A stretch of 64,000 bases of DNA. Source: JAWSVE01 sp050789445 (GTDB taxonomy: Bacteria; Pseudomonadota; Gammaproteobacteria; Pseudomonadales; Cellvibrionaceae). The translations under genes were made by a program, and so were the position numbers. Location of the stretch: assembly GCA_050789445.1 (NCBI GenBank), contig JAILXR010000001.1, positions 3,348,001 to 3,412,000 on the forward strand, read 5' to 3'. Numbering within the stretch: position 1 is the first letter of the stretch; each line of letters opens with the position of its first letter. The notes under the pieces are model-generated. The model was not told the DNA's origin. It was given only the letters and a program-made list of their open reading frames with translations, and did not search any database. Below, in pieces: positions 16,273 through 25,741 of this stretch.

Positions 16273-17817
16273 TTAAATAATCGCTTCTATCAGTTGAGGG
16301 CCTTCTGCTTTTAGCGCGCGCTGAAGTTGAATGTTAAACTCTTCGGCAGTGGTTGCTCGTGTTGCATTCACTCCCATCCCTTGTGCGATTTGTTGAAAAT
16401 TCAAATCAGGATTTGAGATGTCTAGCATATCGAGAGTTTTTTGAGTGGGGCTATCGGCACCAACACGCATTAATTCAACTTGTAGGATTTGGTATTTTCG
16501 GTTCGCAAAAATAATATTCACTATATTGAGATTTTCACGCGCTTGAGTCCATAAAGATTGGATGGTGTACATAGCTCCACCATCGCCGTGCAAGCAAATG
16601 ACTTTTCTATCAGGGCAAGCAACTGCAGCTCCTGTCGCCACAGGCAAGCCAAAACCAATACTGCCACCGGTTAGCTGTAACCAATCGTGACTCGGGATAC
16701 CCTCTGTTAATCCGGATGCGGGTGCTCCCGAAGTCGCAGCTTCATCGACGATGATTGTGTTTTCCGGTAATAAATTTCCCAAAGAAAAACCGATAGACTT
16801 TATGTTGAGTTCCCCTGTCATTAAATCTGGACGAACAATTTCTTGAATGCGTGGAGCTAATTTATTCGCGCCAACCGCTATCGAAAGATCTTCTGCTGCA
16901 GCAATAACATCTTCGTCTACTGTAGCAAGAATATCGGAAGGGCAGTCTTCAGGGAGTGGTGTGCTGGGGCGATCAGGATAAGCAAAAAATGCAACGGGTG
17001 ATTTTGCACCTATGGTAATAACGTGCTGACAATCTTTAAATTGAGCTTGTGCCATTTCAACAAAATAGGCGACGCGATCGAACTTTACATGGCCTGCACC
17101 ACGAGTGATTCTTCCATTAAATGTTTCATAAAGTACAGTTGCGCCAGTTGCTTGAGAAATTTTATCGAGTGCCGTTATAGAACTGTTATCATTTGCTGGA
17201 CCGCCAACAACGATAATTACGTTTGATTTTTCTTTCAGAATTTTTGCAATTTTATCAATGCGATCGCTGCTAACTTTTGGTGTTGGGATAAGTGGTAACG
17301 GATCTGCTTGAGAGCTCGTTTCATTCCATGCACAGTTTGCAGGAACAATTAAGCTAGCAATTTTCCCTGCGCCTTTCATTGACTGCTGTACAGCAAGAGC
17401 TCCGTCACTCGCTAGTTCATCAGCGGTGGCAGTCGATTTAGTCCAGTCCGAAAAAGATTTTGCTAAACCGTTTACGTCGGAAGCAAGAGGAGCGTCGTAT
17501 TCAAGGTGATATGTTGCATGATCGCCAATTAAATTCACCATGGGCGAATGTGCGCGGCGAGCGTTATGAATGTTGGCTGTGGCATTGGCTAAGCCGGGAC
17601 CTAGGTGAAGAAGAGTGGCTGCTGGCTTGCCAGCCATTCGAGCATAACCATCGGCTGCACCACTGCATACACCTTCAAATAAACCCAAGATCGATCGCAT
17701 TTTTGGCTCGTTGCCGATAGCTCTCACAAAATGCATTTCGGATGTTCCCGGGTTTGTAAAACATGTATCTACGCCAGCCTTAACCAGTGTTTGAATAATA
17801 TTTTCTGCACCGTTCAT
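16273..17817 (-). CDS. Thiamine-diphosphate enzyme, acetolactate synthase-like (IlvX type)
   Basis: 514 residues. N-terminal Pyr domain with TNPGTSEMHF and the cofactor-activating Glu48 in LGLFEGVCSGAADGYARM; a central domain with VIIVVGGPANDNS; and a C-terminal PP domain with the ThDP/Mg motif GDGGAMYTIQSLW ending near FANRKYQ. It is shorter than biosynthetic acetolactate synthase (about 570), has no small-subunit partner, and sits outside any ilv operon. It best fits the acetolactate-synthase-like/benzoylformate decarboxylase-like group (compare mycobacterial IlvX). The actual 2-oxoacid substrate is unknown. Strong terminator downstream. Confidence 0.8.
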   Translation of the reverse strand: MNGAENIIQTLVKAGVDTCFTNPGTSEMHFVRAIGNEPKMRSILGLFEGVCSGAADGYARMAGKPAATLLHLGPGLANATANIHNARRAHSPMVNLIGDHATYHLEYDAPLASDVNGLAKSFSDWTKSTATADELASDGALAVQQSMKGAGKIASLIVPANCAWNETSSQADPLPLIPTPKVSSDRIDKIAKILKEKSNVIIVVGGPANDNSSITALDKISQATGATVLYETFNGRITRGAGHVKFDRVAYFVEMAQAQFKDCQHVITIGAKSPVAFFAYPDRPSTPLPEDCPSDILATVDEDVIAAAEDLSIAVGANKLAPRIQEIVRPDLMTGELNIKSIGFSLGNLLPENTIIVDEAATSGAPASGLTEGIPSHDWLQLTGGSIGFGLPVATGAAVACPDRKVICLHGDGGAMYTIQSLWTQARENLNIVNIIFANRKYQILQVELMRVGADSPTQKTLDMLDISNPDLNFQQIAQGMGVNATRATTAEEFNIQLQRALKAEGPQLIEAII

Positions 17818-18568
17818 AGTTTTCTCTCGTCTAGTTCGATAAATAGTTCAATATAACAATGGTAAAAAATTCAGTGAATATTGATGTTTTGTACCCTGTT
17901 TGCGATAGGTTTAGCTGTATTTTTGTTTGTAAGGTTTTGGGTCAAATGGACACTTGTTATAGCTGATCAGTATCTAAATATAAGTGCGGTAGTTTAAGTC
18001 AGATTGGCCTATGTTTCGAGCCTTTAGAAACGAAAGAATTTATGCTTCGGTAGTAAAAGTGTAAGGACATGTAATGATGATAGCTCGCAAACTAGATGGT
18101 CACATTTAATGGTTTTTCCATGCCGTCTTGATCTAGTTTATAAGTTAAAACATCGCTTGTTTGTTGTGAGCTTTGAGGGTGATTAATTATCAATGCAAGA
18201 CTATTAATCGTGTCGGGTCGTTATCTAATACTTTTGAGTACTGTTGGAAAAATAGAATTTCTACTCATCATAAAAATTTAAATTATTTTTTTAATTAAAT
18301 AATTTTTTATGAGTGAAGCGAAAAACAAGATACTCAATATTGCCTTTAAGTATTTTTCTGAAAAAATATTTTTAATTCTTAATTAAATAATAAAAGAAAG
18401 AGATACAAAGATATAAATATAAAGTCGAGTCATTAATATTTGTTAATTCTAAAATTATTTACTTGCAAAAGGGAGGCGTAACCTCGCAAAATAGAATTTC
18501 TTTCTACGGTTTATAGTTGGCAATAAGAAAAATTCTAAGTATTGAAATATGTATACATGGAGATTTAA
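17818..18568. other. Long AT-rich intergenic stretch
   Basis: 750 bases between divergent genes with no supported ORF. The right half is very AT-rich and poly-A/T tracted. A 14-base element AAAATAGAATTTCT occurs twice as direct repeats (18249-18262 and 18488-18501), the second about 70 bases before the secreted-protein gene. No tRNA, hairpin terminator or promoter stands out. Confidence 0.5.
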
Positions 18569-19627
18569 GTGAAGATACAAATAATAAATACTAGAGGTGG
18601 TATCAGAACTTTTCAGCTACTTCTTAAAATTGCCATGATAAGCGTTACTTGTTTACTCGCTTTCAGTGCAACTGCAAAAGATTGGAGTGCTCCAAAAACT
18701 GCTGATGGACATCCAGATCTACAAGGGTTTTGGACAAACGCAACAATCACTCCTTTGGAGCGCGATGCAAAATACGGCGATCGTTTAGTGTTTAGTGAGA
18801 GTGAGGTCACGTCTCTCGAAGGAGCTGATGCTGCGTTTAGAGAGCAAGAACTTGCGCCAACTGACCCTAGTCTTACAGTAGAGGATTTACCAGAAGACTG
18901 TGGTGGAGGTTTTACTGGCGTTGATTGTGGCTACAATAATTTTTGGGTGGATCCAGGCACAAAAATTATGAGAATTGCAGGCGAGCCTCGTACATCAATG
19001 ATTACGAACCCTAAAAATGGGCGTGTCCCTTCATTGCTTCCAGCAGGAAGGGCGCGTCTAGCAAAAATGTATGCAAGTTATATCAGTGGTGAAAATGCTG
19101 GCCCCGAAGCAAGAGCATTGGGCGAGCGTTGCTTAATGTCTTTTGGTTCCAGTGCCGGGCCTCCAATGCTTCCCTTGTTGTACAACAATAATTATCAAAT
19201 TGTACAGAATAAAGATCATGTGATGATTTTAGTGGAAATGGTTCATGACGTACGAATTATTCCTTTAACTAAAAAACATCGCCCTGACTCAATGAGTCAA
19301 TGGATGGGTGATTCAATTGGTTATTTTGATGGCGATACACTTGTTGTCGAAACTATAAATTTAAATCCAAGTCAGTCGTTTAGAGGTTCGGGTCCGAAGG
19401 CCAAATTTACAGAGCGCTTTACTCGCACAGGCCAAGATTTAATTAAGTATGAATTTACTGTGGATGATGCGGAAAGCTTTTCTCAGAAGTGGGGCGGTGA
19501 AGTTGCCTTTAATAAGTCTGAAAAACCATTATATGAATACGCATGTCATGAAGGGAATTATGCGCTACCTGGGATATTAGCGGGTACACGTAAAAAAGAA
19601 AAAGATGATGCAATGAAGAAAAAATAA
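18569..19627 (+). CDS. Uncharacterised secreted protein of a widespread family
   Basis: 352 residues from a GTG at 18569 with GGAG 6 bases upstream. N-terminal signal peptide ending near LAFSATA, then a mature domain beginning DWSAPKTADGHPDLQGFWTN. Conserved-looking blocks are RCLMSFGSSAGPPMLP, NNYQIVQNKDHVMILVEM, HDVRIIPL, WMGDSIGYFDGDTLVVET and YEYACHEGNYALPGIL. I recognise this as a family found as multiple copies in sphingomonads and acidobacteria, but I know of no established function. The mature region has four or five cysteines. It is flanked by catabolic oxidoreductases, so a role in periplasmic substrate handling is possible but unproven. Confidence 0.8.
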   Translation: MKIQIINTRGGIRTFQLLLKIAMISVTCLLAFSATAKDWSAPKTADGHPDLQGFWTNATITPLERDAKYGDRLVFSESEVTSLEGADAAFREQELAPTDPSLTVEDLPEDCGGGFTGVDCGYNNFWVDPGTKIMRIAGEPRTSMITNPKNGRVPSLLPAGRARLAKMYASYISGENAGPEARALGERCLMSFGSSAGPPMLPLLYNNNYQIVQNKDHVMILVEMVHDVRIIPLTKKHRPDSMSQWMGDSIGYFDGDTLVVETINLNPSQSFRGSGPKAKFTERFTRTGQDLIKYEFTVDDAESFSQKWGGEVAFNKSEKPLYEYACHEGNYALPGILAGTRKKEKDDAMKKK

Positions 19628-19659
19628 TTGTATTTTCGAATAGCTTATACAAAAGAGTA

Positions 19660-19702
19660 AATAAAAAAACCGCAGTGTCATTTTACACTGCGGTTTTTTA
19701 TT
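19660..19702. terminator. Bidirectional terminator
   Basis: AAACCGCAGTGT and ACACTGCGGTTT form a 12-bp stem flanked by A- and T-runs. It ends both the secreted-protein gene (plus) and the FAD oxidase gene (minus). Confidence 0.9.
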
Positions 19703-19743
19703 GGATGGTAATTGTGCATGGATTATGTGCTAAGTAATTGACA

Positions 19744-21129
19744 TTAAAAAACACGACCCTGACTTAAAATACCGTTGGGGTCTAATGCCTGTTTCATTGT
19801 TTTCATTAATGTGATTTCTTCTGGAGATCGGCTATAGGATAAATATTTTTTCTTAGTGATCCCGATACCGTGTTCGGCAGATACAGCGCCATTTAATTCA
19901 CGAATTAATGTGTAAATAATTTCATCGACGGCATCATGCATTTCACGATTGTTGTCACCCGTGCGAACTAATACGTGAAGGTTTCCATCACCTACGTGCC
20001 CGAATATGGCAATGATGGCCTCAGGCCATTCGTTTCGTAATCGTTTTTCTACCTCTTCGCCAAAATACGACATGTCATTGATGGACATGCTCACGTCATA
20101 ACTATGGGTTAAACCAACGCCGCGTGAAATATCAGCAGCTGAATCACGAATCGCCCAAATGCCAGTCATTTCTTTTTCAGATTGTGATAATACCGCGTCG
20201 ACAATAAGTTCATCATTGATGGCTGCTTCTAGCGCGTTTTCAAATAATTCTTTATCAGATTCTTCTGATGTGCCCATACTTTCTATGAGCACGTAAAAAT
20301 TATGTTCACTCGGCATTGGTAATTGAACATAATCAATATGTTCTTCTATCAATTTATAGGTGTTGTTCCAAATCACTTCAAATGCCGTTAGGTTTCCACC
20401 CAGTGATGCTTGCATATGTACGAGTAGTTTTGAAACTTGGGTAAAATCAGTTGCTGCACAAAAAGCAACAGTTTGCGTGCTCGGTTTGGGGAATAGCTTT
20501 AAGGTCGCGCGGGTAATAATTCCGAGCGTGCCTTCAGATCCAATAAATAACTGCTTTAATTCATATCCCGAATTATTTTTTCGTAATTTATGCAGTTCGT
20601 TAATGATTGTTCCGTCGGCGAGTACAGCTTCGACCCCGATAACGAGTTCACGGGCCATGCCATATCGAATCACCCTGTTGCCGCCTGCATTGGTAGATAA
20701 ATTACCGCCGATCGTACAACTGCCTCTAGCACCTAGATCGAGAGGGAAGAGTAATTGTTGATCGTCAGCGGCCTCTTGAATAGTTTGCAATAGGACGCCG
20801 GCTTCTACAGTCATTGAGGAGCTATAGGTGTCGATTTCAATGATATCGTTCATGCGCTCAAGGCTGATAGCAATTTCTTGCTCCATAGGAGCAGCAGCTG
20901 ATACAAGCCCCGTCATTCCACCTTGGGGAGTAATCGGGAGTTTGTTTTCATTGCAATACGCTAAAATATGAGAAACTTGATCTGTCGTGGTCGGCCGTAA
21001 CAATATTCGTGGGCGTATCTTTCTTGCGCCCATAATATCTTTATAGTTTTTTTGATCGATATGGTCGCCTTCACGATAACCGTTATTGCCTACAATGGAC
21101 TTCAGAGGTGCTAAGATATCTTCATTCAT
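19744..21129 (-). CDS. FAD-binding oxidoreductase, GlcD/D-2-hydroxyacid dehydrogenase type
   Basis: 461 residues of the VAO/PCMH fold. FAD-binding PCMH domain with RPRILLRPTTTDQVSHIL and PQGGMTGLVSAA near the start; DLGARGSCTIGGNLSTNAGGNRVIRYG (split across about 125-150); GSEGTLGIITRATLKLFP. The C-terminal substrate-cap domain ends GHVGDGNLHVLV and SAEHGIGITKKKYL, the catalytic-site motifs of the D-lactate / D-2-hydroxyglutarate / glycolate oxidase group. It oxidises an alpha-hydroxyacid to a 2-oxoacid, a logical feeder for the nearby ThDP enzyme, though the link is inference. No GlcE/GlcF partners are adjacent. Confidence 0.88.
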   Translation of the reverse strand: MNEDILAPLKSIVGNNGYREGDHIDQKNYKDIMGARKIRPRILLRPTTTDQVSHILAYCNENKLPITPQGGMTGLVSAAAPMEQEIAISLERMNDIIEIDTYSSSMTVEAGVLLQTIQEAADDQQLLFPLDLGARGSCTIGGNLSTNAGGNRVIRYGMARELVIGVEAVLADGTIINELHKLRKNNSGYELKQLFIGSEGTLGIITRATLKLFPKPSTQTVAFCAATDFTQVSKLLVHMQASLGGNLTAFEVIWNNTYKLIEEHIDYVQLPMPSEHNFYVLIESMGTSEESDKELFENALEAAINDELIVDAVLSQSEKEMTGIWAIRDSAADISRGVGLTHSYDVSMSINDMSYFGEEVEKRLRNEWPEAIIAIFGHVGDGNLHVLVRTGDNNREMHDAVDEIIYTLIRELNGAVSAEHGIGITKKKYLSYSRSPEEITLMKTMKQALDPNGILSQGRVF

Positions 21130-21396
21130 GGTTGAGTCTTTTTAATCCGTTTGTGTCTTGTAAAATGTCTACAGAATAAATAGTTGTCACTAAAACTGCA
21201 TAAATAATAAGTTGCTGTGAATTCTATAGGAAGTCTTGATCGCCTCACAAACATTAAAGTGATTTGTGGCTTCAATTTAATAATTTTTATTGAATGTAGT
21301 ATATGATTATTAGGATGTGTGAATGCTGAGAAAATTGTAAAGAACTTGCAGTAATCAATAGAAAGTAAAAAAGCAGAAAGTGTAAAAGAGATAAAA

Positions 21397-21939
21397 ATGA
21401 TAGATAAGACAATATGGGTCGAGAAAGATAGTTATCATACTGCGATCATTGTTTCTCAAGCGCAAATTAAGACTTATTGCCCTCAATTTTTACCCAATGT
21501 ATTAGTCCCGTTTTCAGATAAAACCTATATCCGTTTTGGGTGGGGCGATAGAGAATATTATGGGGCAGATAAAAAGAATTTTTATAAATTATTTAAAGCA
21601 TTAATTTTTCCGACTCGAGCCGTGATGGAGGTGTCAGGCTTTTCAGCCGTTGAGGATGCTGGGGAATGGATAATTGCGCTCAATAAAAAAGAAATAAATC
21701 ATGTTTCGCTGTTAAATAGTATCCAAAAGTATTTCTATGTTAACAAAAATTATGAAGTAGAATTATTGAGAAAAGAAAGTAATGGCTGCTGGTATTATCG
21801 ATCAAAAGGAATATATTTTTTGTTTTCAAATTGCAATAATTGGACAGCAAAAATGCTTAAAAGATCAGGTTTGGCCATCCGTTATTGGTATGCTTTTTTA
21901 TCGCCGTTTGTGATGGGGCAGCTAGTCGATAAAGAATAA
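21397..21939 (+). CDS. DUF2459 domain protein
   Basis: 180 residues. The blocks VEKDSYHTAIIVS, YIRFGWGDREYYG and NCNNWTAKMLKRSGLAI match the DUF2459 (TIGR02117-like) pattern. Most relatives carry a signal peptide or lipobox at the start; this one begins directly with the domain, so it is either cytoplasmic or has lost its leader. The fold has papain-like/amidase character (conserved His and a Cys in the NCNNW motif), but no substrate is known. AT-rich, standing alone. Confidence 0.75.
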   Translation: MIDKTIWVEKDSYHTAIIVSQAQIKTYCPQFLPNVLVPFSDKTYIRFGWGDREYYGADKKNFYKLFKALIFPTRAVMEVSGFSAVEDAGEWIIALNKKEINHVSLLNSIQKYFYVNKNYEVELLRKESNGCWYYRSKGIYFLFSNCNNWTAKMLKRSGLAIRYWYAFLSPFVMGQLVDKE

Positions 21940-21957
21940 GCGTATTAATTTTTATTT

Positions 21958-22398
21958 TTACATTAACTTATTCCCACTCCTATCCATAACAGTTACGTCT
22001 ACATCTATGCCACTTCTTACACTTTGAGTGACGACGCAAAAATCTTCAAATTGATTTAATGCTTTTTGTATATTGGGGAGCTGATCAGTATTGCCATCTA
22101 CCTGCAAGTGGACGTTAATATTAGTAATGCGCCATCGGTTGTCAACGCGTGTAATTGATCCTTCAACGCTTGCACTTATCTCCCCGGGATCATCGCCATA
22201 CTTTCTTGAAGCAAAGAGTAAGCTAGCAGCAAGGCAATTGCCGACCGAGGCCGCTAGCATGCGTGATGGGTTTGGGCCTTCACCGCCGCCTAGAGGCTCA
22301 GGTTCATCGGTCATAAAATTACCAAACTCGCCAAAATCAATTTGAAATAAATAGTTTTCTATTAGTTTTATGTTGAGGCTAAATTTTTTATCTTCCAT
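21958..22398 (-). CDS. OsmC family protein
   Basis: 146 residues from the ATG at 22398; an in-frame TTG at 22422 would add eight unlikely residues. It shows the OsmC/Ohr fold pattern: EPLGGGEGPNPSRMLAASVGNCLAASLLF with the first redox Cys, and DFCVVTQSVRSGIDVDV with the second. OsmC proteins are thiol-dependent peroxidases for organic hydroperoxides or are of unknown activity. It converges with the DUF2459 gene. Confidence 0.88.
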   Translation of the reverse strand: MEDKKFSLNIKLIENYLFQIDFGEFGNFMTDEPEPLGGGEGPNPSRMLAASVGNCLAASLLFASRKYGDDPGEISASVEGSITRVDNRWRITNINVHLQVDGNTDQLPNIQKALNQFEDFCVVTQSVRSGIDVDVTVMDRSGNKLM

Positions 22399-22468
22399 AG
22401 TCACAGAACCCAGTAATAACAAAATGCAATTTTTAATTGTGATTTATTTTTGCTGATTTGACAATGAC

Positions 22469-23144
22469 CTACATCATCCAAATAGAAGCTATTGTATAAA
22501 GGCACATGAGGCTCAAGATGACTGTTATATAAAGTCTAAATGTTTTGTTGCGAAGCTGGCTGCGTAATTTTGATCCGGAGAAAGTCCAGATAGAAATGCA
22601 GGTGATATTGACGAAGCAAAAAACAGAACAAGATATCAATAAAGACCATTCAGAAGAAATAGTGTCTATCGTGTTAGGAATGAACAACGATACTCCTACA
22701 ATCGCCATAAGCCAAGCTTTTGGGTTAGAAAATTGAAAGCTTGCTGATTGTAAGAAGCTCATTGGCTTGTTGGTAGTAGTGCTATCGTAAGAGTTCTTTT
22801 CCTTCGTTGATTGAGTGCTTTTAAAAACCGCTGTGTTCAAATTCCAGGCTAAATATATTAAATAAGTAGAGCCTATTATGTTTAATATTAGGCGCGCATA
22901 GGGAATGGAAAGCAGCCATTGGCCGACTCCTAAAGCACACAGTATTAACATAATAGAAAAACCAGCAGGAACACCTAGCATGTGAGGTATTGTTCGCTTG
23001 AACCCAAAACTTAAACCCAAAACTTAAACCGGAAGCGGCTAGTAATAAGTTGTTGGGGCCTGGAGTAATGGATGACACAAAAGCAAAGGTCGATAATGCA
23101 ATGATGCTATCAAGTATAGAGGTGTATTCAATACCGCTGTTCAT
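22469..23144 (-). pseudogene. LysE-family amino-acid exporter, frameshifted by a 13-bp tandem duplication
   Basis: The N-terminal part (23144 leftwards: ALSTFAFVSSITPGPNNLLLAASG) and the C-terminal part (22469-23020: LSFGFKRTIPHMLGVPAGF onward) are one LysE/RhtB transporter split between two frames. The break coincides with a perfect tandem repeat of AACCCAAAACTTA (23001-23013 and 23014-23026). Removing one copy restores a continuous 220-residue protein through AASGLSFGFKRTIPHM, with six membrane helices and normal family length. The damage is therefore a single slippage event with no other decay. The gene lies 30 bases after phzF on the same strand. Confidence 0.9.
23001..23026. repeat. 13-bp tandem duplication (two perfect copies)
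   Basis: The unit AACCCAAAACTTA is present twice head to tail, followed by a partial third copy of four bases (AACC). It breaks the lysE frame because 13 is not a multiple of three. Confidence 0.97.
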
Positions 23145-23174
23145 TCCGTCTCTCTTTAATGCAAGACATTAATG

Positions 23175-23969
23175 TTATATCCGTATTTTTCCTTCGGAGA
23201 ATACAATAGACTTTCCTTTAAGTTCTATTCGGTTATTTTCCTTAACTGTTAAATTTAAAATACCTTCTCTTAAAGAGCACTGTTTAGCGGTTAATGTTTT
23301 TTTATTAAGTTTCTTTGACCAATAAGGCGCAAGGGCGCAATGTATTGATCCTGTGACTGGGTCTTCCGGGATTCCAGCATTGGGGGCGAAGTAGCGTGAT
23401 ACAAAATCTATCGAGTTATTTTTGTTGGTTGAGCGAGCAGTGATAACGAGGCCGTTTGTTTTTAATGATGATATTTTTTCATGATTAGGGACAAAATTTA
23501 TGATGGCTGATTCGTTTTCTAACTCAACAAAAATATTTCGTTCGTTTGCCATGCAATGCACAAGTTTCTCCCCAAGAACATTTTCTACTAGCGAAAAATG
23601 TTCGAATGGCTTTAAGTCTATTGTTGGGAAATCTAATGTGATGTCATCACCTGATATTGTAGCCAGCAGTTCTCCGCTCTTCGTATGGAAAATGAATTCT
23701 TGAGAATCTTTATCAATAAATTCGTGAAGTGTTCTTGCAGAAGCTAGTGTGGCATGTCCACATAAATCGACTTCAACTGTTGGAGTAAACCATCTCAGCG
23801 CCCATTGATTATTTTTTTTGTGATTTATGAAGGCGGTTTCTGACAAGTTAAATTCGGCAGCTACTTTTTGCATCCAGATTGCTGTTTTTTCTTCTTTTAA
23901 AATAACAACAGCTGCTGGGTTTCCTTTAAAGGGTTCATTTGTAAATGCGTCGACGATATAAAAGTCCAT
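23175..23969 (-). CDS. PhzF family isomerase/epimerase
   Basis: 264 residues. N-terminal DFYIVDAFTNEPFKGNPAAVVIL, then FNLSETAFI with the family's catalytic Glu, VDLCGHATLASA, and the second-half GIPEDPVTGSIHCALAPYW. This is the two-lobed diaminopimelate-epimerase-like fold of PhzF. No phenazine genes are present, so it is one of the many PhzF homologues of unknown substrate. First gene of a phzF-lysE pair, divergent from a MocR regulator that probably controls it. Confidence 0.9.
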   Translation of the reverse strand: MDFYIVDAFTNEPFKGNPAAVVILKEEKTAIWMQKVAAEFNLSETAFINHKKNNQWALRWFTPTVEVDLCGHATLASARTLHEFIDKDSQEFIFHTKSGELLATISGDDITLDFPTIDLKPFEHFSLVENVLGEKLVHCMANERNIFVELENESAIINFVPNHEKISSLKTNGLVITARSTNKNNSIDFVSRYFAPNAGIPEDPVTGSIHCALAPYWSKKLNKKTLTAKQCSLREGILNLTVKENNRIELKGKSIVFSEGKIRI

Positions 23970-24155
23970 AAAGAATTCCCGCTTGTAAAATTAGTGAGCT
24001 GCTGGTTTGAAAATTGGTTAAATTTACATACTCAATTTCAAAGTTTATCGATGTATGAATAGGTTGATGACAGTTTCTCTAACTCTATGTATATTTCTTA
24101 AGGAAGTACAGATTCAGAATTTTTAAGTTGAATAGGTGCAGATGTAACGGATATC

Positions 24156-24195
24156 TATCTGTATTGGTTTGTATCCATATATCTGTATTTGTTTG
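24156..24195. promoter_or_regulatory. Paired direct repeats, candidate MocR operator
   Basis: TATCTGTATTGGTTTG (24156-24171) and TATCTGTATTTGTTTG (24180-24195) differ at one base and start 24 bp apart, in the divergent phzF/mocR spacer. MocR-type regulators such as GabR and PdxR bind directly repeated half-sites of this kind. Confidence 0.6.
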
Positions 24196-24244
24196 ATCAA
24201 TATGAGCTCAATTCAGTGAGTGAAAAAATGGAAATTTCCCAGAA

Positions 24245-25741
24245 ATGAAACAGTATCGATATAAAGAGTTGGCTGAATCCTTTATTTCTTCAATTAATGA
24301 AGGTGTTTTTCAAACGGGTGACAAACTCCCCGGAATCAGAAGTGTGTGTCGCCAAGAAGATGTCAGTGCCGCAACCGCGGTTGCGGCTTATAGCTTGTTG
24401 GAAGAGGGCGGTTATGTCGAAGCACGGCCAAGATCGGGATTTTATGTCAGTGCTCGTACAGAAAGCCATTTGATTGAACCTGATGTATCCGATCCTGTAT
24501 TACAGCCCAACTTAGTTCGAGGGCAGGATTTGGTATTGCGACTCATTCAATCACTGCGTCACCCCGATGTCGTTCAATTGGGAGCTGCAATACCGGCTGA
24601 CGAATATTTACCTTTACGACAGGTTCAGCAGCTTATCTCGGAGTTAACGTTACAGTCGGGAAAATCAATAACCAGTGCCCCTGTTGATGATTTAGAAGGC
24701 AATTTATTAAGCGGCAATAACTCCTCCCAGCGAAGTTATCTCAGTCAATATACGTTACCGGGTTTACCGGTACTGCGCCAACAGTTAGCAAAACACATGA
24801 GAAATGCTGGTTGCGAAATTAAAGCAGACGATGTTGTTGTCACGGCGGGTTGTCAGGAAGCAATTTACTTAACGTTAAAAACATTAACAATCCCAGGAGA
24901 TATTATTGCGGTTGAGTCCCCGACTTTTTATGGTTTTCTTCAGGCAATAGAATCGTTAGGTTTGAAGGTATTAGAAATACCTACGCATCCAAAAACAGGA
25001 ATCAGTCTTGATGCGTTACAGTTGGCGGTTGAGCAATGGCCAATTAAAGTGTGTTTGGTAATGCCAACGTTTGGTAATCCAATCGGTAGCTGTATGCCTG
25101 AAGAAAATAAAATTAAACTTGTGGGGCTGGCGAACGAACATGACTTTCATATTATTGAGGATGACATTTATGGCGATTTTAGTTTCGATCAACGTCGCCC
25201 TAAATCATTAAAGGCGTTTGATGATTCTGAACGCGTCATTTATTGCTCATCATTTTCAAAATCAATTTCACCAGGGCTTAGATTGGGATGGGTTGTGTCG
25301 GCTCAATTTAAAAAAGAGCTTATCTACCAGAAGTTTATTATCAGCTGTTCTACATCCAGTTTGTCTCAAGTCGTCATTGCAAAATTTTTGTCAGGTGGCC
25401 ATTACAAAAAACACATGCGATCAATGCGAATGTCGACAGAGAGTTCGGTCAAAAAGATGATTGGCGCTGTTGAAAGTTATTTTCCTGTGGATACAAAAAT
25501 TACGAAACCTAATGGGGGTTTTGTGTTGTGGGTTGAATTACCAAAATCAATTAATACTCTCGAGTTAGCTAACCAGGCAATAGCACATAATATTAGTATT
25601 GCACCCGGGAAGCTTTTTTCTTCTACGAAAAAATACGATCATTGTTTACGATTATCTTGTGCGGTGGTCTGGACTAAAAAAGTTGATAGTTCGTTAAAAA
25701 TTATTGGAAGATTGCTTAGCCAATCATTGCAATCGGACTAA
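24245..25741 (+). CDS. MocR-type GntR/aminotransferase fusion regulator
   Basis: 498 residues. N-terminal GntR winged helix (about 1-70: GVFQTGDKLPGIRSVCRQEDVSAATAVAAYSLLEEGGYVEARPRSGFYV) joined by a linker to a fold-type I aminotransferase domain (about 110-495). PLP-site motifs are visible: TFGNPIGS, IIEDDIYGDF and SSFSKSISPGLRLGW with the Schiff-base Lys339. MocR proteins sense PLP or amino-acid derivatives and control a neighbouring divergent operon, here phzF-lysE, which suggests control of modification or export of an amino-acid-like compound. The direct repeats at 24156-24195 lie about 50 bases upstream. Confidence 0.92.
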   Translation: MKQYRYKELAESFISSINEGVFQTGDKLPGIRSVCRQEDVSAATAVAAYSLLEEGGYVEARPRSGFYVSARTESHLIEPDVSDPVLQPNLVRGQDLVLRLIQSLRHPDVVQLGAAIPADEYLPLRQVQQLISELTLQSGKSITSAPVDDLEGNLLSGNNSSQRSYLSQYTLPGLPVLRQQLAKHMRNAGCEIKADDVVVTAGCQEAIYLTLKTLTIPGDIIAVESPTFYGFLQAIESLGLKVLEIPTHPKTGISLDALQLAVEQWPIKVCLVMPTFGNPIGSCMPEENKIKLVGLANEHDFHIIEDDIYGDFSFDQRRPKSLKAFDDSERVIYCSSFSKSISPGLRLGWVVSAQFKKELIYQKFIISCSTSSLSQVVIAKFLSGGHYKKHMRSMRMSTESSVKKMIGAVESYFPVDTKITKPNGGFVLWVELPKSINTLELANQAIAHNISIAPGKLFSSTKKYDHCLRLSCAVVWTKKVDSSLKIIGRLLSQSLQSD

